Below are positions 31,231-42,662 of a stretch of 64,000 nt of DNA, one piece after another. The stretch is from positions 46,386,001 through 46,450,000 of the forward strand of contig JAZBRS010000035.1 of the NCBI GenBank assembly GCA_037176725.1, in the 5' to 3' direction. The notes below the pieces were generated by a model. The model searched no databases and was not told the DNA's origin. It saw only the letters and a program-made list of their open reading frames with translations. A program made the position numbers and the translations under genes. The first letter of the stretch is position 1. The number at the start of each line of letters is the position of its first letter. This stretch comes from Posidonia oceanica (Eukaryota; Streptophyta; Magnoliopsida; Alismatales; Posidoniaceae).

Positions 31231-32460
31231 AGATCGACAGAGAGGTCCAACTCAGCCCAGCAACATCCCGGTCAGTTTGCCTGGCCCTCCCCTCTACTGA
31301 TACAGCGGCAGAATCAGCAGGCTCTATGTTAGAATTGACAGTCTCTCCTCTTTCTGCAGTTTCACTAGCACCATTGACAGCCATAGCAGCAGCTCCGGAG
31401 TCAGGAGCACATCCTCAGGCACCATTCACCAGTCCGCCTGCGGTCGCAGTCGCATCAACACAGCTGTCACTCTTTCTGGCAATTCAGTCAGTCAGTTCAG
31501 CCAGCTTCGCGACTCAGCCCACTTCAGCAACCGCATCACCAACAACGTAGGTGGCTCCATCAACCATACAGCCGCCTGCCTCAATACATCGAGCCTTGTG
31601 GTGGGTCCCCAAGGCGTCTTCGGCCATGCAACCACCATCACCAGCAGATGCAAGCATCTCATCGCCCGGCACAGCCATCCAGTCATCGGCCCTCTGGAGG
31701 AGCGCTCCTACCTCCCCTCCAGCCACAGCAATAGCCCTGTCAGCATACCCACTAGCTGCACCACTGGCCAGCCTGTTTGCATCCTTGATCACCACAGCAC
31801 CACGGTCAGTCGTGCCGGAAGATCAATCAGTCAGCCAGCCAGCCAGCACAGCTGGCAGCAGAACAGACACTCCAGGCAACGGTGCACTTAACAGCCAGAG
31901 GCGGTCACACAGGCGAGGGAACTATCGAGCAAGAATCTGAGGAGGCCATCAGCGCCTATTATGTCGACTCACCCTTAGATGACAAGGATGGAGCAGCTGT
32001 AGAGGCCTTGGTAGATAGCATGCTCGGAGACATGGAACTACTGTTCCAAGAGCAGCTTATAGCATTGGCAAAGGATGCTGCGGAACAACAGGCGGTGAAG
32101 AAAGGGAAAGCCGTGGTCACGGATCCCTCCCCGCAGAAATACCATCCTGCTATCAAGGTCTTAGAGGAAGAAGCAGCAGCAGCACCCACTAGACCAGATG
32201 AGTTGATCACTCTGCAGCCGGGAGGCAGGTCTAGATGGTTCATATAGCACATGCCCCGCTTAGGTAGTGCTGTAGGCGACAGTACATAGATCAGTCGCCC
32301 AGAGGATAGCTCCCAGTCTGACATATCCCCTGCAAGTACATCAGGAAATGCGGAAGAGGAGACAGCAGCAGCAAAAGCAGTACAGGCAGAGGAGCCAAGC
32401 CAGTTAGCGAGTCCAGAGGCTACCCAAGCAGAGGTCACCCACCGAGCATACAGAAATACT
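31231..32460 (+). pseudogene. Low-complexity linker of element B's pol
   Basis: Ser/Ala/Pro/Thr-rich reading in changing frames. The conserved part at about 31920-32200 (AYYVDSPLDDKDG, ELLFQEQL, KGKAVVTDP) matches element A, and confirms that A's break at 9641-9645 is an indel. No domain is recognised. Confidence 0.6.
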
Positions 32461-35400
32461 TGGGGTGAGCGTAACCATCTTGAAGCGCCATCAGGGCCAA
32501 GAGGCGGAACACATTCACTCCTTCGATATTATAGATCCAACCTTTGAGAAGGAGATTCTCTCTGAGCTTATAGCCTATGGAGAAGAGGACGATACAAGCG
32601 TAGATGAGAATGATGAACCATCGCCTAAGTTCCAGCCTTACGACAATGATCCAGAAGGCCCTAACCTCCATGTTGAAGAAGAGATGGAGGTTGTCAATGT
32701 TGGCACAACTGAAGAGGTCAAAGAGGTCCACATCAGTGCCCAACTGTCACCCCAGGCTAGAGTAGAATTCATTGCATTCCTCAAGGAATATGCAGACATC
32801 TTCGCCTAGAGTTATGACGACATGGTCGGCCTTGACGTTGAGATAGTAGTGCACAACCTGCCACTGAAGCTAGATGCAAAGCCAGTGAAGCAGAAGCTTA
32901 GGAGATGGCGACCACAATGGTTGCTCAAGATCAAAGAAGAGATCATGAAGTAGCATAATGTTAATTTCCTCAAGGTCATCCTCTACCCAGAATGGCTCGC
33001 AAATGTTGTGCTAGTGCCCAAGAAAGACGGCCGGGTTCGCATGTGCATCGACTATAAGGATCTGAACAAGGCGAGTCCCAAGGACAATTTCCCTTTGCTG
33101 CACATTGACGTCCTGGTCGACAACATTGCAGGGCACAAAATGCTCTCCTTCATGGACAGCTTCTCCGGCTATAACCAGATCAAAACGGAAGAAGAACACA
33201 TGGAAAAGACATCTTTCATCACTCCCTGGGGAGTCTTCTGCTATCAAGTTATGCCATTTGGGCTCAAAAATGCTGGGGCGACTTATCAAAGGGCCTTGAC
33301 AGCGCTGTTCCACAACCTTATGCACCAAGAAGTCGAGGTCTACGTGGATGACATGATCGCTAAGTCCAGAGAGCCCAAGGATCACCTTGCCTGCCTCAAG
33401 AAGCTTTTGGATCGCCTGAGAAAGTACAAGCTCCGCCTCAACCCCAACAAATGTGTATTTGGTGTATCATCCGGGAAGCTCCTGGGATACATTGTTAGCC
33501 AAAGGGGAATCGAGGTGGACCTGAGCAAGGTGAGAGCCATAGTGGAGATGCCACCCCCCAGGACCGAAAGGGAGATCCAAGGATTGTTGGGGTGGTTGCA
33601 ATATATCAGCCGGTTCATTGCACAGCTTACACCCATCTGTGAACTGATATTCAAGCTCCTAAGGAAGAATGCACAGATCAACTGGAGCGAGGAGTGCTAG
33701 GCTGCATTTGACAAGATCAAGCAGCTCCTGATCAAGCCTCCTGTTTTGGTTCCTCCCATGCCAGGGAGACATCTAATTCTCTACCTTTCTACCACACAGC
33801 ATTCCATGGGCGCAGTCTTAGGCCAACATGATGAATCGGGTAGAAAGGAGCATGCCATCTATTATCTGAGCAAGAAATTTAATGATTGCGAAGCCAGGTA
33901 AAGCACTATAGAGAAAACTTGCCTGTCTCTTGTCTAGGTTGCACAGAAACTGAGGCACTACATGATGGCATATCCAGTTCAGCTCCTATGTCGGCATGAC
34001 CCCATCAAGTTCCTTTTCCAGAAGCCAACCATGGTGGGTAGATGTGTCAAGTGGCAGGTGTTACTGTCTCAGTATGACATCACCTTCGTCATGCAGAAAT
34101 CCATGAAGGGGCAAGGCATGGCAGATCATCTAGCTGATTTCCCACTACCTGAATACTAGCCTCTACAGACACAGTTCCCTGACGAGAACATCTTATTCGC
34201 CATGGAGGATTCCAAGCAGAAGGATCCTGAAGACGAACTACAGTGGCACCTGTATTTTGATGGCACAGTCAACAGAAGAGGCAGAGGCATTGGCACTGTC
34301 CTAGCAACGCCACAGGGAGAGCTGATCCCGTTTGCAAGGAAGATGACCTTCCTCTGCACCAATAACGAGGTGGAGTACGAAGCCTGTATTCTGGGACTGC
34401 AAGTCACACTCAAGCACGAGGTGCGAAAGCTGCATGTACACGAAGATGCGATGCTGGTCATCTCCCAGGTCAATGGTGATTGGAAGACCAAGGATCCCAA
34501 GTTGGTGCCTTATCATGAATATCTGCTGAAGCTTATTAAACATTTTGAAGAAATCCGCTTCACTTTCATGAACAGAGCCAAGAACGCCTATGCAGACGCT
34601 CTGGCAACTTTAGCATCTTGGCTCTCTATACCCAAGGATCGTGCAGTGGATGTATCAGTCACTCGTGTAGAACAGCCCGCACACTGCATGAGCATCGAGG
34701 AAGCGAATCCAATAGAGGAACTACCATGGTACCATGACATTAAAGTCTTCCTGGAGTCTGGCAGCCTCCCACCTGGCGCCTCAGCAGTAGATAGAAAGAC
34801 CTTGGCATGTATGGCACTGAAGTATGTGCTAGGAGCAGGGCATCTCTACACAAGATCCTACAACCAGATGCTCCTATGCTGCATGGGCAAGAGAGAGGCC
34901 GACACACTGATGCTTTATGTCCATGCAGGGACCTGCGGCCCTCATATGAACGGTGTGTTACTGGCTAAGAAAATCATACTTCAGGGCTATTTCTGGTCAA
35001 CCATGGAGGCAGATTGCTGCCAGTTTGTGTGCAAGTGTCATAATGGTCAGATCCATGGAAAATTCATTCATGCCCTCCTATAGCAGCTTCATAGCATGTC
35101 ATCGCCATGGCCTTTCTCCACCTAGGGGATTGACGTCATTGGTGCTATCCATCCAGCAGCCTCCAATGGTCATCATTTCATTCTCGTGGCGATTGACTAC
35201 TTTACCAAGTGGGTGGAAGCAGCCTCCTACAAGATAGTCACCGCCGCGGCTACAGAGAAGTTCATTAGAAACAACATTATAGCCCGGTATGGGGTCCCAC
35301 ACGTGCTCATCTCTGATAATGGCTCAAACTTTATAGCCAAGAGGATCAAAGACTACCTGTAGAGCTTCGAGATCAGACATCACAGATCCTCGCCTTATCG

Positions 35401-35900
35401 GCCGTAGATGAATGACGCAGTAGAGTCTGCCAATAAAAACCTTGTAAAGATCTTGAAGAAGATGGCAGAGACTCATAAGGACTGGCATGACAAGCTCCCG
35501 TACGCACTATGGGTGTACAGGACATCAGTCCGAACCCCGTACTCACTTGTGTACGGCATGGAGACGGTGCTGTCCGTTGAAATAGAGATCCCTTCACTAC
35601 GGATCCTACAAAAGGCTGAGCTGGAGGAAGCAAAATGGGTCGAAGACCGCTGAATCCAGCTGAACCTGATTGATGAACATAGGCTGCAAGTCATGCATCA
35701 TGCTCAATGTTATCAGAAGCAATCGGCCAGAGCATACCAGAAGAAGGTTAGGCCCAGAAGCTTCCAGCCAGGAGATATGGTCCTACGAGCCATTCATCTC
35801 CCAGACAGCCGAGGAAAATTCTGGCCCAACTGGCACGGCCCCTTTCTGATCAAGCGGGCCTTCTTCGGTGGTGCAGCAATCCTTGAGGACATGGACCAGG
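32461..35900 (+). pseudogene. pol: RT, RNase H and integrase of element B, with stops
   Basis: It reads VSVTILKRHQ and the acidic lead-in to RT. RT motifs follow: KKDGRVRMCIDYKDLN, SFMDSFSGYNQI, YVDD at 33341-33352. Then come the degenerate RNase H, the second RNase H (YFDGTVNRRG, NNEVEYEAC, HEDAMLVI) and the integrase (GIDVIG, ISDNGSNF, AVESANK). In-frame stops include 32807, 32951, 33698, 33899, 33935, 34157, 35123, 35360 and 35405, mostly TAG where a Gln or Trp codon stood. The last codons are displaced by solo LTR G and resume at 38886. Unlike A, it lacks the three +1 shifts, so it shows the ancestral pol frame. Confidence 0.88.
35896..35900 (+). repeat. Target-site duplication of LTR G, left copy
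   Basis: CCAGG here and at 38886-38890. Removing 35901-38890 restores the pol reading DMDQVGQFEL. Confidence 0.92.
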
Positions 35901-38885
35901 TGTAGACACCTTGTTCTGCCAGTTGTTCATTAGAGGATCTCTGGAAGCTCACCTGGAATGCGGCAAAACCCAAACATCAACTCCATTTCAAACCCAAACC
36001 TCAACTCCATTTCAAACCCAAAACCTCATCAAAAACTTAAAACCCATCTTAAACCCCATCCAAACCCCAAAACCATACCCAAGTCGAACCTAAGCCTTAA
36101 CCCAAGTCCTAACCCAAGCCAAAATACCAAAAACAGCCTTTAAACCACCCTTGGGAATTTAGACGACAGCCAACGTCCAACGTTGGACGCTGCTCATGCT
36201 AGTGTCCAACATTGGACGCTCTGCATGCTAGCGTCCAACGCGTTGGCGACAATTGCCTTTTGGCTCACCCTCTGCCACACCCAGGGCCACCCTTTTCCAA
36301 CTTCACTGTTCCCCTCAGACCGCCCAGCCACTTGGCTTGCCCCTGGAGTCGCTGCCTCACCCTGGTACCCCCCGTACAGCATGCCACCTACCCAACTTTC
36401 CCACCACGCGTTCGTTTGGACGTTTCCGGCCACCCCTTAGCCGACTTGCCTTTCGACGTGCACGCCACCTTCTGAGCGCACCTGCCATCCCACGCCCACT
36501 CACTGTGCATGCCACATCCCGCCGCAGCCTCCAGAGCATGCTCCTGCCATTGGTAGAGCCTCCTCAAACAAAACTCCAAGAACCCACTTCCCCACAGGGC
36601 ACCACACTCACTTTATGAAAAATTCACAACCTCTGCGACCTTATGCGATCCTCCATGAGCACTCCCCTACCTTCAGCCAGCCTTCTAGACCTCCTCCCGT
36701 GTCCCAGCAGCTCGTCGAAGTCTTCCACATCGCCGGCCAACAGCGAACACCTCCTTTCAGCCGCGATCAGGTGAGCCTCTCACCATCGTTAGCTTGCATG
36801 AGTCTGTGGTAGCTTAATAGGTTGGTTTCTACACGTTTCACACCGCACACACGCCCCTCCCACCTAGCTCACTGGAGTTCGGCAATGGGTTCGCTGTCCA
36901 TGTTAGGCCACCGGCCATTGAGCGTGTGGCAACCCCCATCTCAGACCCCAAGGCTTGCACTCGGTCTGGGGAACCTTCCTCCACACCCACAACGCTTCAC
37001 AGCTAGGTGACATGGCTCGTCGGCCCCTTCAATGGCCAGAGGAGACATGGCTACCGGCAGCGGAAAGGAGGAGGTGGGTGGAGCAATCCACCCACCCATT
37101 TTTGGCGTCGAGCACATGGACATGCTCGTCTTCATGCACTCTTGCTTCCTAGCTATTTAAATTCCGATTTTTGATCGATTTGGCCACTAGTTTTGGCTAG
37201 GGAAGATCCTGACTTGTTGGATGCCCAAGCTGGTGCGTCCAACATTGGATGCACCCTGATGCAGCGTCCAACACCCCTACTGGTTTTACTAAGTTCTTTT
37301 CCTTGCTGGCATGTTTTCAATGATGTTTTTCTATGATTTTTCAACACATGCTTTCTTTCATGCTTCCAGGTGCCATATTATGTCTAGTATTAGTTTTGGT
37401 TTGGATTTATGCCATGCTTATTTATGCCATGCTATCTCCCTGTGTAGGACGTTGGTGCATACGACATCTTACGTTGGACGCTGGTGTATCCAGCATCCTA
37501 TACTTCTGTATGCCTGCCTGTATCTTAATGCTTGAACGTTGCTTTTATTTCTTATACCTGCTTGATCCATACATGCATGATTATGTTTGGGCCCTATAGC
37601 AGCTGCTTTCAGGTTTGCAAGGTTTTTTATCAAGGTTGCATGCCGGCTTTCTTAGGTATCTACTCCTCTGTGTTGGACACTGATGATGCCAGCGTCTTAC
37701 ATAGGATGCAGGCATGTCAGTGTCTTACACTCCTGCCTCATATTTCCTTAAGCATGCCTCTTAAATGCCTTGTTTACAGGATACTTGCTTCCCCTCTACG
37801 TGCATGTCTAGCATTAGCCTATTTATAGTGATTTGAATGCATGCTTAATGTTTTGTATGCTCAGTTTACTTGCAGTTTAATGTGCCTGCCTCTCTGTGTT
37901 GGACGCTGGTGCTTCCAGGGTCTTATGTTAGACGCGGTTGCATCCAGCGTCTAACACACTGAGTCCTTAATCCTTAGCTTCTATGCTTGCATCTGGTCTC
38001 TCATGTTTCAACCACCACTGTTTTAATCATCTGGCTTGTTCTGTATGTCCATGGTTTTTATCCAACATTAAATCCATGTTTTATCAAGCTTGCATGCATG
38101 TTTTCCTGCAGGTTCTTTATTTTTCTGTGTTGGACGCTAGCTGTTCCAATGTCCAACATAGGACACTAGTCAGTCTAGTGTCCAACACTCTAAGTTTACT
38201 GCAATCTGCTTTCTCGCAGCATTTTCGACTCGATCCTCGCTTTTTGCGTCTGATTGCTTCCTAAGCATGTTTGAGCATCCCAACATGTGGTCCACTGGTG
38301 GTTTTCGGGTTTTGCACCCTCGCTTTGTTTTCCCGACCCGCTTTCGCAACTTTACAGCATTTTAGACTTTAATTAGTCATTTTAAGCATGGTTTGCTAAG
38401 CTTCGCATGGTTTATAATTGCATCTTGCATACCGCCTTAGGGCGAACATAAACCGGCATTCATTTGCCAACATTTGCCACACAAGAGCGGAAAAGCCAAG
38501 AAAGACCGATTCCTCAGGCGTGTCGGGGGTGCCTAACACCTTCCCTGCGCATAACAAGAGTCCTTACCCTTTCTCTGGACCGCATTGACCTTGTGTTATA
38601 TACATTGGGATCAGATTGGCATGTTTTTCATATTGCTTGAGTTTTCTCGCATGTTTTCATACGGTTTTCCTAGTCTTCCCATTTTAATAGATTAGGTGGC
38701 GACTCCTTGTCTTTTATTTATTTTCCTTTGCATTATTCGCTCGTTTTCCTAGTGTTTTTGAGTTGAGTTTTCTCCCCAAATTCACTGCTGACCGCGGCTT
38801 CCCCCCTCTCTCACGGCCCAATTGCACACGAGCTATGGTAGTGCGCGAAAGCCGCCGTGACCGAGCAGTCCTAGGGACGGTCACA
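35901..38885 (+). mobile_element. Solo LTR G (2985 bp) inserted in element B's integrase
   Basis: It starts TGTAGACACC and ends GGTCACA, flanked by perfect CCAGG repeats, so it is one LTR left after recombination of a full element. Contents: CCAAACCC-type U3; the palindrome GTCCAACGTTGGAC (36175-36188); a GC-rich stretch with the splice-donor-like site CGATCAG|GTGAGC (intron from 36771); hairpins at 37926-37956 (TGTTAGACGC with GCGTCTAACA) and 38161-38183 (GGACACTAG with CTAGTGTCC); the conserved GGGTGCCTAACACC block at 38519-38545. LTR F is its closest relative in the window. No gene. Confidence 0.93.
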
Positions 38886-38943
38886 CCAGGTTGGGCAATT
38901 TGAACTGGTCAACTCATGCTACCTCAAGAAGTACTACCAGTAG
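38886..38943 (+). pseudogene. pol: Last codons of element B's integrase
   Basis: After the second CCAGG the frame reads GQFELVNSCYLKKYYQ and stops at TAG (38941-38943). The same C-terminus LCYLKKYYQ ends the integrase of A, so this is the severed 3' end of B's pol. Confidence 0.92.
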
Positions 38944-40514
38944 CCTGAAGCCATCGCTACCTTGCAGAGCCCCCTTCTTTTACTTCATGCATTTACATCC
39001 CTTGCATTTTAGTCATGTTTATTTATCAAAAAAAAAAAAGAGAAAGAAAAGGAAAAGAGAAAAACGAAAAGAAAAGGAAAAACAGTCATGCATTACAATC
39101 ATAGCCCGATGACGAAAATCAGAGATGCTTGCCTACTCTTGGAGGAGTCTACTCTGCCTCACCTGACACTACTTACATGTCCTAATCAGTGAGGGAGCCA
39201 CCACTCAATGAGGACAGGCGAAATGCCCAAACCCCCTAGGACTTACACCTCCAGAGGGAGATAAAATGCTAGGGTATGTGAGAGAGTGTGAGCTAGAAAA
39301 AATACATGTCTAAGCATGGGCATAAAAGAAAAGAGGAAGATAGAAGGCGAAGATAGAAGTCAGCCTTAGAGATAGAGGCGAGCAGCGTAACCCTGTGCCT
39401 CCACCTTACCTTGGAGAGGAGTCGAGTTCGTGCCTGGGGAATCCTCAAGTCTCACAGGACCTAGCCACCCCTGTCTAGCAGCAGCTCCCCCTACCTCAGA
39501 CCAAGAACCCATTATCTCCAAGTCAGGGATAGGAGAAGCCTGCATGCCTATGTGGGAGTAAAAGAAACATGAAAAAATGAAAAGAGTAGGTGTAGGCCCT
39601 TGAGAGTTTGGCACGAAGCCTGTCCTCACCACACCACCATCTAAACACAAAATCATCACCCATTCCGGAGTGCCACCTACAGTTAGGAGTCTGAGTAGAG
39701 TCTGGTGAATTAGAGACCGCTCCTTTCCTTTGCAGTAGACATCAAGTACTCCATATACTGAGGGCGATAAAATCTAGCATAAATCATGCATGCATTTGTC
39801 TAGCACTAATCATCCCTTTTGCTCCCACTCCGCAAGGCTCAGCTCGGCACTGGGATAGCACCTCTGCCAAGGCAGGTTGACCACCTCTGAACCTCCTGGT
39901 CCAAAACTCCCACCAGCTAGCCTGGCCGCTGCTCAATTCAAGCACAGATAAGCTCTAGAGCAGGTTATCACTGTCAGCACAGCAGCTCAGAATGAATGCC
40001 AGTAGCCAGGGGCAAAATGATCGTTTCAGAAATAGCAGGACAACCTTGGCACCTTGGAGTCCCTCAGGGACCGTCAGGCTTTCATAACTAAGCACTGCCA
40101 GCATAATCCTTGTGCGGCTTCACTCCGGACGGACGAAGTCGCTTTCGCTTGCTCCCTCGCTCCGTGCGGACGAGGGCAAGTGCACTCCTTTTGTGACTTC
40201 GCTCTGGGTGGACGAAGCCACCCCCGCTTGTTTCCTCACTCCATGCGGACAAGGACAAGTGTGCCTTTTGTGTGACCTCGCCCCGTGCAGGCGAGGCCCC
40301 CCTTTACATGACTAGATGTGCTTGGATTCTGTGATCTGACTGTTAGCCATAACATATGAACCGCTTTATCAGTTTTGATATGCGCATCTGCTTCTTTGAT
40401 AGTCTGTATTGTGTGCCTGCATATGATCTGGATTGATGAACAGCTCTGATTACAAGTACTTGGAGATTCTGCACCAGTTCTTCTCTCAAGCACCCCTATT
40501 TCCTTGCCAGCAGG
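38944..40514 (+). other. Spacer between pol and DUF7745-like gene in element B
   Basis: No gene seen. It contains an A-rich run (39028-39090) and two stretches matching A's spacer: 39120-39260 (GATGCTTGCCTACTCTTGG ... GTGAGGGAGCCACCA) and 39580-39740 (AGTAGGTGTAGGCCC ... CCTTTGCAGTAG). The part at 40110-40310 repeats TGCGGACGAGG-like segments three or four times. Confidence 0.55.
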
Positions 40515-41708
40515 ATGGGTTTCCCTACTTTAGTAACCCCGACGCATTGCTCTGAGGTCCTCCGAGGTTGGATCGGCGAACTCACTGCTGATGACCGCGA
40601 GAAGCTAAGCTTGTAGGGAATCCCGCCCAGACTTTTGAAAGCAGCTGGGGTAGAAGTGAGCCGCCATCTCCTGTGCGTCGCTGCAAGATTCTGGAAACCT
40701 GCACACCATGTATTCTGCTTCGGCAGAACGGAGCTGACACCCACGCTGGAGGAAGTACACCGGATCTACGACTTCTCCAAGCTCATGGGACTAGCCATAT
40801 TCATGAGACGGGACGGATATATTGCGGCCCTGAGCCAGCTAACTGGACTCTCCACTGTGGAATGCAAGAAGAGACTGGTCTGCGTTGACAGGCTTGTGCC
40901 CATGCTCCGCTTGAATTACTTTGATGAAGTCACCAAGAAGCGCGCCACACTCGAAGGTGAACGGTGGCTCCGAGGTTTTGTCACCCATTTCTTTGGTGAG
41001 CTAATCTTCACTCATGGCCGGATGAAGGTTACAATTGAAGTTGAGGAGGTTGCACTTGCTGCAGTGACCCGGTAGACCGACCTGGCACCAGTTGTTTTAG
41101 TAGAAACTTATCGCAGATTGGACTGCATCTCACACCGTTGCCGCCACTTCCACGGCTGCGGGGCCCTGATACAGGTTTGGCTGGCTGGACATCTACAGAT
41201 GGATATTCTGCGCCCCCAAAGACAAGCCATCAAGACATACTGCAACAGTGGCCATGCCAAGACTATCAAGAGCGTCCACGAAGAATACAAGAAGTTTTTA
41301 AGGCTAACAAATGATGCAGTAACCTGGCGTATCATCCCATCCGTGGCTGAGCCATTCACTATCTTATTTAGCACTCGCGACATGTGACTAGTGGTGCTGC
41401 CAGGATTCACCAGGGGCGTGGAATATCACCCTATCCGGGTCATGTGGCAGTTTGATTTCCAGTAGGGCGCCTTTGTTGACAGCACATCGCCTAGGCTTCT
41501 TTAGCCCTATCCTCTCAGGACAACTTCTGCTACAACAGAGCTTGCCAACCTGATGCACCATGGGATACAGTCGATAGACATTGCGGCTGTAACAGGCTTA
41601 GGATACACCCACGAGTACATGACCGAGGTACAGGGACTCTGGCCCATCAACGAGATCCCTCCTGGAGCCCCTTTGTTCAGTGATACCAAGAGCTCCAAGA
41701 GGGCCTGA
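40515..41708 (+). pseudogene. DUF7745-like gene of element B, with stops
   Basis: It starts MGFPTLVTP. The frame keeps its phase for 398 codons to TGA at 41706-41708, against 400 residues in A, but is interrupted by several stops, including TAG near 40614 and 41073. FWKPAHHVFCFG and TELTPTLEEV are kept. Preservation of length without frameshifts, while gag and the linker are shifted, suggests it was under constraint for some time or decayed mainly by point changes. Function unknown. Confidence 0.82.
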
Positions 41709-42662
41709 ATTGGTTAGGACACTCGCACAACTGTGCGCCCTGTCTAAGTCTTGTTGTATTTTATTTCGCCCGGCTGTGGGCATGTAATCAAGACAATGCA
41801 AAGATGTTTTGTTGTGCCAATTGCTTGTATGTTGAGTTGTCTTCCATACATGTTCTCGCAAAACCATGGCTTTGAGCCGTTTGTCCAATTTGTAGTTAGA
41901 ATGCTGCATCAACCTCGCACATCAAACCCCTCAGAACCACGAGGAGGGCACCATCAGACCCTGACAGTTCGCAAGTCAGAAGCAGTTGCCAAAATTCTCA
42001 GTGCAAGAAATTACAGGAAAGCCCCTGTATTCTGTCGGAATACCAGAATCTTTGCAAATCAATGCCAGAACTACATTAAGCAAAGCCACCGAGCACTCTC
42101 ACCCAGATCCTCATCCGAGCTGGTATCCTTAATTACTCGTTTGGCAAACACGTCAGTTTTGTCTCCATCCTTCGCTTTTTCGATGCCAAGGGTGCTTCGG
42201 CTGTCCCCTAGTATCATCCCTAATACCAGGACCATCTTTTTTGCTACCCTGTGGTATCACTCCCCCATCCTTTCCAGGCTAACATTCCTAAACTGTCACA
42301 GGCTCATCTGCGGCTTTCACCTCGCCTTCGGGTATTGGTGCTCCCGTTAACCTTTGTGGTCAACAGGTCCAAAACCTATCCTTTCCGGTCGATAAGTCCG
42401 AAACTTATCATCTATCCTTTCTGGTCGATAAGTCCGAAACTTATCATCTATCCTTTGCGGTCGATAGGTCTGAATCCTATCAATTCCGGTCGATAAGTCC
42501 GAAACTTATCATCCTACCTTTGCGATCGATAGGTCCGAAACCTATCCTTTCCGGTCAATAAGTCCAAAACTTATCATCTATCTTTTGCGATCGATAGGTC
42601 CGAAACCTATCCTTTCCGGTGATAAGTCCTAAACTTATCATCTATCCTTTGCAGTCGATAGG
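41709..42662 (+). repeat. Tail of element B, hairpin array, cut by LTR F
   Basis: The first 480 bp show no structure I can name, with a GGTATC-type imperfect hairpin at about 42210-42260. From 42355 to 42662 there are tandem units with 7-bp stems and CCGAA loops: GATAAGT/ACTTATC (42391-42397 with 42403-42409) and GATAGGT/ACCTATC (42528-42534 with 42540-42546). The two unit types differ by a paired A-T to G-C change. LTR F begins inside a GATAGG stem. Confidence 0.8.

Larger units (their letters stand above)
23530..42662 (+). mobile_element. Element B: decayed Tat/Ogre-type retrotransposon, interrupted by LTRs G and F
   Basis: Plus-strand order: 5' LTR, PBS, leader, gag, pro with G-patch, linker, RT, RNase H (two), integrase (split by solo LTR G at 35901-38885), spacer, DUF7745-like gene, and a tail of GATAAGT/GATAGGT hairpins that is cut at 42662 by LTR F. 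B's own polypurine tract and 3' LTR are not seen and should lie to the right of the window. The left flank is CCATC (23525-23529), the expected 5-bp duplication. Every coding part has premature stops or shifts, so B is inactive and older than A. Confidence 0.88.
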
